Positions 44,734-59,410 are shown, counted from the stretch's first letter. The stretch is 64,000 nucleotides of DNA from an uncultured Pseudomonadales bacterium (GCA_958296295.1 OY282460.1:1-64000); one strand, 5' to 3'. Notes: generated by a model not told the origin, from the letters alone. A program made the numbers and translations.

Positions 44734-45399
44734 AGCCTACCTGTCCCGTGCGACGCTTCGACACGACTCCTCAGCGGCGCATCTGCTGGCGGCGTTTCGT
44801 GGCCAAAGCGGTGCTGAACACGCCGGCCACCACCTTGTTTGGTCGTTGTTCGCGGACTCGCCGGATCGACGCCGGGATTTCCTGTGGCGGGCGACCAAGC
44901 GAGGACCCTTGATGCTGCTCTCCGCACGCAAGCCGGTTGACCGTCACAATCTCTTCCGCATCGACGAGCCCAAAGTGTTCATGCCCAGGCTCAACAAAGG
45001 AGACCGCTTGGTTTTTTCGTTGCGGGCAAATCCTGTAGTGCGCCGAAGAGATTGCAAAGGGCGCTCAGCGAAGCACGACGTTGTGATCGACGCACTGCGA
45101 CATCACCGGTCGGGCTGCCGTGCGAAGCACCGCCTGCAAATGGTCCGGGAGCAGGGTTTTGCTTGGTTGGCGAGCCAAGGAAAGCGAGCAGGTTTTTCGG
45201 TTGAGCAGGAAAACGTGAACATCGATGGGTACCAGCAGCACCAGGTTGAGCGGAAGGGCGCTGCCCGCATGCTGTTTTCCACGCTAGACATGGAGGGCGT
45301 ACTCAGCGTCTGTGACCCGTCTTTGTTTGTCGCCGCAGTTCTGCGCGGTTTCGGTTCAGCAAAGGCGTATGGCTGCGGTTTGATGCTCATCCGCCGTGC

Positions 45400-45403
<4 letters not shown>
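44723..45403 (+). CDS. cas6e: crRNA endonuclease Cas6e (CasE/Cse3)
   Basis: A 226-residue protein: MTSEAYLSRATLRHDSSAA, GHHLVWSLFADSPDRRRDFL with the N-terminal His region of Cas6e, and the glycine-rich C-terminal loop GFGSAKAYGCGLMLIRRA that holds the repeat RNA. It cuts the repeat hairpin in pre-crRNA and stays on the 3' handle. Overlaps cas1 by four bases. Confidence 0.93.
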
Positions 45404-46621
<1,218 letters not shown>

Positions 46622-46738
46622 GGCGTAGGGCAGACAGTTGCACTACGCAGCTTGCTCGTTAACAATTCAAGGCGTGAATTTGCTGGTAAAGTTCTCCTTT
46701 CTTGGAAAGGCGCTATTTATCAGCAGGTTACGACAACT
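46622..46738 (+). promoter_or_regulatory. CRISPR leader
   Basis: 117 bp between cas2 and the first repeat, visibly more AT-rich than the flanks, especially the last 70 bases (for example AATTTGCTGGTAAAG and GCGCTATTTATCAG). The position between cas2 and repeat 1 marks this as the leader, where transcription of the array starts and spacers are added. A TTCTCC/TATTTA pair with 16-bp spacing (46690-46722 area) is a weak promoter candidate. Confidence 0.7.
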
Positions 46739-49700
46739 GTGTTCCCCGCACACGCGGGGATGAACCGGTTTGCAGCATCGTCTTTTCCGAGGGCGCGATG
46801 TGTTCCCCGCACACGCGGGGATGAACCGGGGCCGAACGCGCCCGGTTGGGCGGGGTCGGTGTGTTCCCCGCACACGCGGGGATGAACCGTGGTGCGAACT
46901 GCATGGCGTGTGCCGAGACGACGTGTTCCCCGCACACGCGGGGATGAACCGATGCTGTCGACCAGCGACCCGAACTCGGCCTTGTGTTCCCCGCACACGC
47001 GGGGATGAACCGTGGTTGGCGCGGGACAGCTCCGCCCGGGTGACGTGTTCCCCGCACACGCGGGGATGAACCGCTGCGCTGAAGCAGCCACGAGCGCAGG
47101 TGCGAGTGTTCCCCGCACACGCGGGGATGAACCGGTCGGCTAGGCGGATTCCGGTGCCGCTTCGGTGTGTTCCCCGCACACGCGGGGATGAACCGCGATC
47201 GGCGAATGGAGGTTTGACGGTGCGGCAGTGTTCCCCGCACACGCGGGGATGAACCGGCCAGCTGCCACCCTTGCCGGTGGCTGCCGACGTGTTCCCCGCA
47301 CACGCGGGGATGAACCGTCGAGCGCGTAGGACTGGTAGTAGACGTTGCCGTGTTCCCCGCACACGCGGGGATGAACCGGTGTTTTGATCCTCCGTCGCGC
47401 TGAGCACGAAGGTGTTCCCCGCACACGCGGGGATGAACCGAAGATGGACTTGCCGGAGCCGCGACCTCCGGTGTGTTCCCCGCACACGCGGGGATGAACC
47501 GGTTGGTTCTCATTCATTGGATAAGGGAGCTTGGTGTTCCCCGCACACGCGGGGATGAACCGCACGCGCAGTTTTCTGGTGCAGAACCAGAGCGGTGTTC
47601 CCCGCACACGCGGGGATGAACCAGCGCGACGGGACACCCTGGGTTACGCCGCGTGGCGTGTTCCCCGCACACGCGGGGATGAACCTGTCCGCGTGCCTGG
47701 TGTATCCGCAGCGCAAGCAGTGTTCCCCGCACACGCGGGGATGAACCGGTCGTTAGCGTTGCCTTGATTAGCGCGGTAACGTGTTCCCCGCACACGCGGG
47801 GATGAACCGCCAGCCGAGACGAAGCGGCGAAGCAGGTGGAAGTGTTCCCCGCACACGCGGGGATGAACCGATGCGCGAGTCCGCGCCTAGCCCGACGTGA
47901 CTGTGTTCCCCGCACACGCGGGGATGAACCGGCGATTCGCGAGGTACTACTTGACCGCGCCGGGTGTTCCCCGCACACGCGGGGATGAACCGGTGCGCCA
48001 CGTGTCCAGCGTCCTGCCGCCGAGGTGTTCCCCGCACACGCGGGGATGAACCGGCAAACGGAGAAAACGCAATGCCAAACGGAGCGTGTTCCCCGCACAC
48101 GCGGGGATGAACCGCAGGCGGTGTTCGACGCGGCGCTTGACACGGAGTGTTCCCCGCACACGCGGGGATGAACCGTAGTCGTCCACGTAGTCGTCCCTGC
48201 GAAACGAGTGTTCCCCGCACACGCGGGGATGAACCGCCGACGTGCCGCCCCGCTGCCGCGACGTAGCTGTGTTCCCCGCACACGCGGGGATGAACCGCAT
48301 CGAGCCGGGCCTGACGCCCTCGCGGACGTGTGTTCCCCGCACACGCGGGGATGAACCGTAGGTCTTGCTCGCGGCGCCGGTGGCGGGCGCCGTGTTCCCC
48401 GCACACGCGGGGATGAACCGTGGTGGACACCACGCCCGTATTCCGCCTGACGCGTGTTCCCCGCACACGCGGGGATGAACCGACCTACATCTTCGCTGGC
48501 GCGGCGGGCTGGATGTGTTCCCCGCACACGCGGGGATGAACCGGTGCAGATAATGGCGAGCATCGTCACACACGAGGTGTTCCCCGCACACGCGGGGATG
48601 AACCGGCGAGACGCACATGCCCTGCCCCCACTGCGGCGTGTTCCCCGCACACGCGGGGATGAACCGACGACATGGGACGCGAGAAACGCCGGCTTCGCGT
48701 GTTCCCCGCACACGCGGGGATGAACCGATCGCTTGTCTCGTCCCAAACGAACGCACCGCGTGTTCCCCGCACACGCGGGGATGAACCGGTTTTCGGCGGC
48801 TGTTAAAAACACTGTGGGTGCGTGTTCCCCGCACACGCGGGGATGAACCGCAACCCCACGAAACCGCCTTTACCGGCGACCACGTGTTCCCCGCACACGC
48901 GGGGATGAACCGCCAGCCGCGCACCGCCACGATAGCGGCTATCGGTGTTCCCCGCACACGCGGGGATGAACCGCGGTTGTCCGTCTGCACCGCGCCGATA
49001 CTGTTGTGTTCCCCGCACACGCGGGGATGAACCGAGAGTGTTCGACGGCATAACACGCCACGATCTTGTGTTCCCCGCACACGCGGGGATGAACCGACCG
49101 GTACACCGACGACCCCGCCAGTTCCTAGTGTTCCCCGCACACGCGGGGATGAACCGTGCGCGGGCCTACGCACTGCCTTCCGTGGGACGTGTTCCCCGCA
49201 CACGCGGGGATGAACCGATGCGCGTGTCCGCTTCCCGCCCGACGTGGCTGTGTTCCCCGCACACGCGGGGATGAACCGGCCTAGATGCCTGCCCTTGCGC
49301 GACATCATCGGTGTTCCCCGCACACGCGGGGATGAACCGTCCGCCGTCGTTATCTCATCGAACACTCTCACGTGTTCCCCGCACACGCGGGGATGAACCG
49401 GTTGGCAGTCTGAACGTCTACTGGATGGAGGTGTGTTCCCCGCACACGCGGGGATGAACCGTTCTTGGCCACCTGGTGCGCATTGAACGGGGCGGTGTTC
49501 CCCGCACACGCGGGGATGAACCGCTCGGCTGAGCGCCGCTTGGTGGTTGCGGCTTGTGTTCCCCGCACACGCGGGGATGAACCGGTTTCTCGGTGCGGCG
49601 TTCGGTTGTTGTTGCTCGTGTTCCCCGCACACGCGGGGATGAACCGGAGGCGCGGACGACGGACGGGTTTCTCCATGCGTGTTCCCCGCACACGCGGGGA

Positions 49701-52700
49701 TGAACCGTGGATGCCCCGGAACAAGTGGAAGAGCAGCCTTGTGTTCCCCGCACACGCGGGGATGAACCGATCGCCCGCGGAACGCCGCGCCGAGTCGAAA
49801 TGTGTTCCCCGCACACGCGGGGATGAACCGAGCTTGACAGCTAGGTGTCTCTAGGTGTCTGAGTGTTCCCCGCACACGCGGGGATGAACCGGCGCCGAGA
49901 ACAATCACGGCGTCCGGCACTATGTGTTCCCCGCACACGCGGGGATGAACCGTCAAGACCACACGGCGAAACGTCCTTGTTTTTAGTGTTCCCCGCACAC
50001 GCGGGGATGAACCGGAAGGGTGGACGCGCACCACGACGTCTTCCGAGGTGTTCCCCGCACACGCGGGGATGAACCGGACGGCATGGAGACCTACCTCGAC
50101 GAGTTCCGGTGTTCCCCGCACACGCGGGGATGAACCGGACGTCGAGGTCGTGGACCATGCCGTCATCGGGTGTTCCCCGCACACGCGGGGATGAACCGGT
50201 GTGGGCGGCGGCGTCGCTGCTCGACGGCGGCGTGTTCCCCGCACACGCGGGGATGAACCGAAAGACCACGATACCCTTCTGGCGTTGCTGTAGTGTTCCC
50301 CGCACACGCGGGGATGAACCGGCGTCGAACGGCGTCGGCAGGCGAAAGTCAGGCGTGTTCCCCGCACACGCGGGGATGAACCGTTCCCTCGCCGGCAACC
50401 GCAGCACGATCCACTCGTGTTCCCCGCACACGCGGGGATGAACCGCGGCCGCCGGCGCCCGGACGCGGATCGTGGTGGTGTTCCCCGCACACGCGGGGAT
50501 GAACCGCGCCCCAGGGCGTGCGCTTGCCCCGCGCTATAGTGTTCCCCGCACACGCGGGGATGAACCGTCCACCGCTCCCCGGAGGTCGTCCAGCAGCTCG
50601 TGTTCCCCGCACACGCGGGGATGAACCGATGAGGTCGTTCTCCCGCTCGATGTCGCCCTGGTGTTCCCCGCACACGCGGGGATGAACCGGCGGGGGAGGC
50701 GCCGGTCGCCTCCGTGACGCCGTGTTCCCCGCACACGCGGGGATGAACCGCCGAGGTTGGCGCCGCCGGCGCTGACGTTGTGGTGTTCCCCGCACACGCG
50801 GGGATGAACCGGCGATTTCGGTGGCGGTCGCCGTGGCGTTGCTGTGTTCCCCGCACACGCGGGGATGAACCGGGTTGGAGGTGGTGATTCCGGGGGCGGA
50901 AGGGGTGTTCCCCGCACACGCGGGGATGAACCGCCGGCGTATCAGCGCCGCAGCCTCCGCTCCAAGTGTTCCCCGCACACGCGGGGATGAACCGTTGCCA
51001 ATGGAGTTGTCGGTTGACACGTCGCCGTGTTCCCCGCACACGCGGGGATGAACCGCCGCCGGAGACTTGTCATGGACGTAAAAAGGCGTGTTCCCCGCAC
51101 ACGCGGGGATGAACCGTCGCCGCTGGCGGCGATCTCCACGCGCTCCGGGTGTTCCCCGCACACGCGGGGATGAACCGCGCACCCGCACCGTCACCTCCGC
51201 GCTCAACGCGTGTTCCCCGCACACGCGGGGATGAACCGGGAGGCCGGTGGTGACTAACCTGCCCTTGAAAGTGTTCCCCGCACACGCGGGGATGAACCGG
51301 CGGCTGAAAGCAAAACCACGGTGGGCGCGGTGTGTTCCCCGCACACGCGGGGATGAACCGGACGTGCGCGATGCCGTGGTTGTTCTGCGCGTGGTGTTCC
51401 CCGCACACGCGGGGATGAACCGCCGGCCGTAGTGTGCAACGTCACGCGGAGGCCGTGTTCCCCGCACACGCGGGGATGAACCGCACCCTAGGATCAAGGG
51501 TAAACGAAGCCACGCGTGTTCCCCGCACACGCGGGGATGAACCGCAGAGTGCTCATTAGCCGTCGCTCAATCTCAGCGTGTTCCCCGCACACGCGGGGAT
51601 GAACCGGTGTTTCCTTAGGTTGGGTGTTGCGCCCCTGCGTGTTCCCCGCACACGCGGGGATGAACCGGCCACCGGAGCACCAGCCCGCGCAAGGATTTCG
51701 TGTTCCCCGCACACGCGGGGATGAACCGGTGGACCAGGGGACGTGGCGCGACAACGCCGTGTGTTCCCCGCACACGCGGGGATGAACCGCGAGCAGGGCC
51801 TACGCGGCATCCAAGGGCCGCGTGTTCCCCGCACACGCGGGGATGAACCGTCGTAGCGGCCCGCCGCCGGGGGCCGGCGCGAGGTGTTCCCCGCACACGC
51901 GGGGATGAACCGCCTAGGCGCTTGGGGTGGGCCGTCGCTGCCCGGTGTTCCCCGCACACGCGGGGATGAACCGCCAGGCTCGACAATCCGATCCAGCAGG
52001 CGGAGGTGTTCCCCGCACACGCGGGGATGAACCGACGTAGGGCAGCACGGTGTCAACCGCGCCAAGGTGTTCCCCGCACACGCGGGGATGAACCTCCAGT
52101 GCGATCGTTCCGCTGATCGCGTCCTGCGTGTTCCCCGCACACGCGGGGATGAACCGTCGTCGAGCAGGCCGTCCGGGTCCGCCTTCGCCGTGTTCCCCGC
52201 ACACGCGGGGATGAACCGTACTTCGCGTGGCGGGTCCCGACGGCGTACACGTGTTCCCCGCACACGCGGGGATGAACCGGTGCCCTATGGCGCAACGCCA
52301 GATCATCCACACGTGTTCCCCGCACACGCGGGGATGAACCGCGCGAAGGCCATAGCCGCGTCGCCCGACCATGCGTGTTCCCCGCACACGCGGGGATGAA
52401 CCGCGTTCCATCAGTTGCGCTCGGTGTTCGACTGACGTGTTCCCCGCACACGCGGGGATGAACCGGCGGCTACACCGTTTTGTCCGGAAACCACCGCGTG
52501 TTCCCCGCACACGCGGGGATGAACCGCCGACGAGGTGGATGCACACCCATCTTTCGCGGTGTTCCCCGCACACGCGGGGATGAACCGGTTGTGTCGGCGA
52601 TGGCGCGGGGTCATTCGCCGTGTTCCCCGCACACGCGGGGATGAACCGGCCCCAAGGCACCATCCGGCGAATCCGGTGTGGTGTTCCCCGCACACGCGGG

Positions 52701-55700
52701 GATGAACCGTAGTCGCTACGCCCCGGATCGGCGTCCTGCGCCGTGTTCCCCGCACACGCGGGGATGAACCGTTGCTTGCAGCCCTGTCGGTTGCGGCAAC
52801 CGCGGTGTTCCCCGCACACGCGGGGATGAACCGCCTGGCGGCGCGGCTGGCGCTCGGCCTGCCCGCCGATGTGTTCCCCGCACACGCGGGGATGAACCGG
52901 TTGGTGCTGCGGTTCATTTGCTCCAGTTGCCGTGTTCCCCGCACACGCGGGGATGAACCGCGCCGCGCCGACTCCCACGCGAGGCCGGCCGCGTGTTCCC
53001 CGCACACGCGGGGATGAACCGCTGCGCGACACGGGCGCGGCGGACTGGCGGAAGGTGTTCCCCGCACACGCGGGGATGAACCGTCGCACGAAAAAGCCTG
53101 CAGCAAACCGGCGTCGTGTTCCCCGCACACGCGGGGATGAACCGACTCCGGCGCGGTGGGCTTCGTCGCCGACGCGCGTGTTCCCCGCACACGCGGGGAT
53201 GAACCGACGATCGGCAACACGATATTGCGCTCCAGCGTGTGTTCCCCGCACACGCGGGGATGAACCGGCGTTGCCCGCGGTCACGGCCGCGCAGGCCGGG
53301 TGTTCCCCGCACACGCGGGGATGAACCGTCCTCGATAGCCTGCTTGGGATACGGTTGCGCGTGTTCCCCGCACACGCGGGGATGAACCGGTAAGCCCGGA
53401 CACCTCGAACCAGTAGGGGTAAGTGTTCCCCGCACACGCGGGGATGAACCGGTCACATACCCCCCGGCGGCAAGACGTAGGGCGTGTTCCCCGCACACGC
53501 GGGGATGAACCGTCGCCCGCTGTCTGCCCCGGCCTGCCGCACGCGTGTTCCCCGCACACGCGGGGATGAACCGAATCGCCCGACCTCCTGCTATAGGTGT
53601 AGGGCGTGTTCCCCGCACACGCGGGGATGAACCGGCGCGCAACACGGCCCACACGGAAGCGAACGCGTGTTCCCCGCACACGCGGGGATGAACCGATCGA
53701 GCCGGCGCATGTGACCATGCTTTTCGGGTGTTCCCCGCACACGCGGGGATGAACCGGATTTCCTCGCCGCCATCAAGCGCGGCGGGGCGTGTTCCCCGCA
53801 CACGCGGGGATGAACCGGCGGAGGAAACCCTGCTCCCGCCGGAGGACGCGTGTTCCCCGCACACGCGGGGATGAACCGTCGTGGGCAGGGCGTCGGACAT
53901 ACAGGCGGGGGTGTTCCCCGCACACGCGGGGATGAACCGTCGGGTGACGCGCTTGAACGTCACCATGTGACGTGTTCCCCGCACACGCGGGGATGAACCT
54001 GTCGAAGTCGTGGTCTCGACGATCTCTGTGCCGTGTTCCCCGCACACGCGGGGATGAACCGCACATCGGGCCGGAGCGGAAGCCGCGGGTTCGGTGTTCC
54101 CCGCACACGCGGGGATGAACCGGTGACGCCGCGCCATTGGCAAAGATACAGACGGTGTTCCCCGCACACGCGGGGATGAACCTGTCGGTGATCGAGTCGC
54201 CACGCGCCAGCATTAGGTGTTCCCCGCACACGCGGGGATGAACCGGCGGCGGAACGGGTGGCCGCAGAGCGCTTTCGGGTGTTCCCCGCACACGCGGGGA
54301 TGAACCGCGAGGCGGTTGAGGCCGCGCAGGTGATGGTGGCGTGTTCCCCGCACACGCGGGGATGAACCGCGCGAGCTTGTTACTGGCTATCGCGACGAAG
54401 CAGTGTTCCCCGCACACGCGGGGATGAACCGGCGAGACCCACATGCCCTGCCCGCACTGCGGCGTGTTCCCCGCACACGCGGGGATGAACCGCCTTTCCC
54501 GACACCGCGGCCAAAGCGCCGCCGCGTGTTCCCCGCACACGCGGGGATGAACCGGTTTCGGTGTGAAGGTGTGCCGCGACGTACACGTGTTCCCCGCACA
54601 CGCGGGGATGAACCGGCGCTGCACGACAAACCGACCGCAGAAATCGAGTGTTCCCCGCACACGCGGGGATGAACCGGCACCGAGACCACGCCGCCTTCGC
54701 CCGTGGAAGTGTTCCCCGCACACGCGGGGATGAACCGACTCGACGATCGGGCAGTAGTACGTCCCTTGCCGTGTTCCCCGCACACGCGGGGATGAACCGG
54801 CCACCGGCCGGCCGTCCTTCGCGCCGTAGTAGTGTTCCCCGCACACGCGGGGATGAACCGTTCCAAGGCGTGTCGATCGGCGGGGATGCGCAGTGTTCCC
54901 CGCACACGCGGGGATGAACCCTCGAACGCCGCGTCGTCCTCGTTGCGGAGTACCGTGTTCCCCGCACACGCGGGGATGAACCGCCGTTGAGGGTCGGCAA
55001 ATACCACAGGGGCGCGTGTTCCCCGCACACGCGGGGATGAACCGTGCTGCGGACAGCGCATCGAAATCGCGGACGGGTGTTCCCCGCACACGCGGGGATG
55101 AACCGTTGTCCAGCTTTCGACAGCGTGGACTCGTACTTGTGTTCCCCGCACACGCGGGGATGAACCGTGCGGCGAGGGCCTGTGTATCGAGGCCGTCAAG
55201 GTGTTCCCCGCACACGCGGGGATGAACCGATTGACCCGATGGCAGGGTGTCCGGCGAGCGAGTGTTCCCCGCACACGCGGGGATGAACCGTACGCTCACT
55301 CGACGTGGCCGGCTACGAAGTTGTGTTCCCCGCACACGCGGGGATGAACCGTCCACGGGTGCCCTCTCAACCGCTCCACCGCGGTGTTCCCCGCACACGC
55401 GGGGATGAACCGTTCTGTCGTGCTTTACGGCAGCGGTGTTGTACGGTGTTCCCCGCACACGCGGGGATGAACCGGTCGCCGTGAAAGCGCGCTCTTCGAG
55501 CGAGCTGTGTTCCCCGCACACGCGGGGATGAACCGCCGGGATGCGCGCGACAGTCCTTCGACGGTAAGTGTTCCCCGCACACGCGGGGATGAACCGGCCC
55601 CGCAGCGGCCCAGCACCTCGCCACCGCCGTGTTCCCCGCACACGCGGGGATGAACCGCTCTGGTTGAGTACATCGGGCCGATCGAGGCTGTGTTCCCCGC

Positions 55701-58700
55701 ACACGCGGGGATGAACCGTACGGCGCGATTGTCGCGGTGGTGGGGTTCGTGGTGTTCCCCGCACACGCGGGGATGAACCGCACGCGCACGACGCAGACCA
55801 CGCAGAACACTGGTGTTCCCCGCACACGCGGGGATGAACCGGTTTTCGGCGTCTGTTAAAAAACACTGTGGGTGTGTTCCCCGCACACGCGGGGATGAAT
55901 GTGTGTCGTGGGGTGACGAAGGCGGGGTGACCGCGTGTGTTCCCCGCACACGCGGGGATGAACCGCCACGGCGCGCACCGCATCGTGCGCAAGCAACGTG
56001 TTCCCCGTACACGCGGGGATGAACCGGCGCCATCCGCGGCTAGGTCGCCGGCGCCCATGTGTTCCCCGCACACGCGGGGATGAACCGGTTTTCGGCGGCT
56101 GTTAAAAACACTGTGGGCGGTGTTCCCCGCACACGCGGGGATGAACCGTGGCGCACTGGCATGGCGTGGGGCACGGGCACCGTGTTCCCCGCACACGCGG
56201 GGATGAACCGCCGCGCAACACGGCGACGGTGCGCACCGTTGCGTGTTCCCCGCACACGCGGGGATGAACCGCTGTTGTCAACGCTGTTGTCGGTTGAAAC
56301 GTCGTGTTCCCCGCACACGCGGGGATGAACCGGCGTCGCAGTCGGGTATCCCGTGCTCTCGCCAGTGTTCCCCGCACACGCGGGGATGAACCGTGAGCAA
56401 CGGCGCCGGGTACATCCTGTTTGGGGTGTTCCCCGCACACGCGGGGATGAACCGCTGGCGGGGCGGATTTGGAGTATGAATGCCATGTGTTCCCCGCACA
56501 CGCGGGGATGAACCGAAGCCCGCTACGTGCTGCGCGTTGCCCCCATGGTGTTCCCCGCACACGCGGGGATGAAACGCCAAATTCTCGGCTGTCATGTCGC
56601 GCAGGACGGGTGTTCCCCGCACACGCGGGGATGAACCGTCTATCCCCGCGACGGCGGGATTGGGCCGCGCCGTGTTCCCCGCACACGCGGGGATGAACCG
56701 TCCCGGTCGGCGATGAGCCACTCGCGGACCGAGTGTTCCCCGCACACGCGGGGATGAACCGGCGACGGCGCCGGCGATCAGCAGCGCGCAGCAGACGTGT
56801 TCCCCGCACACGCGGGGATGAACCGGGTTTCTTGACCCGGCCCCGCGCAAGACAGCCCGTGTTCCCCGCACACGCGGGGATGAACCTGGTGATCGACACG
56901 GTGCCGTAGTAGACGGACGGGTGTTCCCCGCACACGCGGGGATGAACCGCATCAACCGCCGCCTCAAGCTGGTCGCCAATCGTGTTCCCCGCACACGCGG
57001 GGATGAACCGCATCAACCGCCGCCTCAAGCTGGTCGCCAATCGTGTTCCCCGCACACGCGGGGATGAACCGGGTCTGGTGGACATTCCCCCAGGCGTGGC
57101 GCTGTGTTCCCCGCACACGCGGGGATGAACCGAAGAACCGTCGGCCATCCAACGGCCCTGTGCCGTGTTCCCCGCACACGCGGGGATGAACCGCACATCG
57201 GACGGGGTTGGAGGCACCAGGTAAGGTGTTCCCCGCACACGCGGGGATGAACCGGTGACCGTCCCGATTACCTTGTCGATCGCGACGTGTTCCCCGCACA
57301 CGCGGGGATGAACCGACAGAGAACAGAGCCAAATGGGCAAGGCGCAGGTGTTCCCCGCACACGCGGGGATGAACCGTCGAAATCCTCCAGGCGCAGCGGA
57401 GGGCGCAGGTGTTCCCCGCACACGCGGGGATGAACCTGGTGCGAGTTGCTGATGGCGGGGCTTGAGTGGCGTGTTCCCCGCACACGCGGGGATGAACCGG
57501 ATTCGGCGGGCGAGTTCGGGCGCGTCGTTTGGTGTTCCCCGCACACGCGGGGATGAACCGTGGGCTACCGCGCCGATGACCGCCACACGATCCGTGTTCC
57601 CCGCACACGCGGGGATGAACCAGCCGCGGTCGAGGGTCGTGCTCGGCGTGAAATGTGTTCCCCGCACACGCGGGGATGAACCGTTGTGTACGGCGCGTTG
57701 GCCGATGGCAAGCAGGTGTTCCCCGCACACGCGGGGATGAACCGCCGAGACGCAGCGCATCGAACGCGAGAAGCTGGTGTTCCCCGCACACGCGGGGATG
57801 AACCGTTGTTGGCGAACGCCCCGTCGTAGTAGGTGGGGTGTTCCCCGCACACGCGGGGATGAACCGAGGGTGTTCAGAATCTCCCCCTCCTGGTTGCGGG
57901 TGTTCCCCGCACACGCGGGGATGAACCGAAAGACCAAATCACCCTGTACTACCCCGTGCAGTGTTCCCCGCACACGCGGGGATGAACCGTTGCCCGCCCA
58001 TGCGCAACCCGCCCAACGATGTGTGTTCCCCGCACACGCGGGGATGAACCGAACAAAAGCCACCCGATTACTCGCCAAAGTGGCGTGTTCCCCGCACACG
58101 CGGGGATGAACCGGTGTCAAGGGCGTTCATGCGGGCAATATATAGGTGTTCCGCGCACACGCGGGGATGAACCGGTGCGCGCGCTGGTCGCCGCCGGCCG
58201 GGACGGGTGTTCCCCGCACACGCGGGGATGAACCGGCTTTCACGGAGAGAGACCAATGGACGACCTCGTGTTCCCCGCACACGCGGGGATGAACCGCCGC
58301 GGGGCTGACGAGCGACAAGGCGGTCGCCGTGTTCCCCGCACACGCGGGGATGAACCGGCCACCAACACCAACGCCGCGCAAGGGTCGCTGTGTTCCCCGC
58401 ACACGCGGGGATGAACCGACGATGCGGGGCTTGGAGGTCGTCCGCCTCGGGTGTTCCCCGCACACGCGGGGATGAACCGCACACCAGGCTGTCGCGGACC
58501 GGTTGAAAGCCGTGTTCCCCGCACACGCGGGGATGAACCGGCGGGATGGATGCTGGCGGCGTTGGGCCGGTGGTGTTCCCCGCACACGCGGGGATGAACC
58601 GCTGCGCCTGGAGCACGGGCCGCCGCTGGCCGGCGTGTTCCCCGCACACGCGGGGATGAACCGGAGGTTTTCGGGCTTTACGACAGCCACGCGCTGTGTT

Positions 58701-59335
58701 CCCCGCACACGCGGGGATGAACCGCCAACGCAGCAGCGGTAGAAATACCTTCCGCCGTGTTCCCCGCACACGCGGGGATGAACCGTCTTGGCAAGGCGGC
58801 CCGCCGCAGATCATGTCGTGTTCCCCGCACACGCGGGGATGAACCGTACGGTCGCCGAAAGCGCCGGGTGCCATAGCAGTGTTCCCCGCACACGCGGGGA
58901 TGAACCGGCCCGGCGCGAGCGGGCGATCGACGCCTACCACGTGTTCCCCGCACACGCGGGGATGAACCGCTCAACACCATCGCCGGCGACCCCGGAGGGC
59001 GGTGTTCCCCGCACACGCGGGGATGAACCGACGCTTCACGGGACCTGTGCCAATACACGCCCGTGTTCCCCGCACACGCGGGGATGAACCGCTGTACGAC
59101 GACTTCTCGATGGAGGAGGCGGCGTGTTCCCCGCACACGCGGGGATGAACCGCACTCGCGACGGTGGTCGGCGAAAGCCTACGTGTGTTCCCCGCACACG
59201 CGGGGATGAACCGGTTGATATTCCCCCAGGCGTGGCGCTGGCGCTGTGTTCCCCGCACACGCGGGGATGAACCGTGGCCAAGCAAGGGGAACGCCTTGCG
59301 ACAACCGTGTTCCCCGCTCACGCGGGGATGAATCC
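46739..59335 (+). CRISPR. Type I-E CRISPR array, about 206 repeats and 205 spacers
   Basis: The repeat is 29 bp, starting GTGTTCCCCGCACACGCG and ending GGGGATGAACCG, with the CCCCGC/GCGGGG hairpin that Cas6e cuts. By hand count there are 206 repeats at 61- or 62-bp steps; spacers are mostly 32 or 33 nt, with a few outliers (34 before 47658, 37 before 52871, 35 before 56797). The leader is on the left beside cas2. Variants increase to the right: 55874 (end GAATGT), 55998 (CCGTAC), 56548 (GAAACG), 58146 (TTCCGCGC), and the last repeat at 59307 (CCGCTCAC, end GAATCC), which marks the old end. Two adjacent spacers are identical and several are close relatives. Confidence 0.97.
56950..57042 (+). 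repeat. Exact spacer duplication
   Basis: The 32-nt spacers at 56950-56981 and 57011-57042 (starting CATCAACCGCCGCCTCAAGC) are identical, so one repeat-spacer unit was duplicated in tandem. Confidence 0.95.
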
Positions 59336-59410
59336 AAGACGCAACAACAAAGCGGTGGCGATATGCCCCCACGCGGCGCTTCGCCACCCCCCGCAAAGCG
59401 AAGCCCCCGG

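Noticed and set aside
46739..59335. Many long open frames on both strands through the CRISPR array, with products repeating motifs like VCGEH, RFIPACAGNT and [10 protein letters not shown]
   Set aside because: They are translations of the repeat; the 61-62-bp period keeps frames open. They are not genes.
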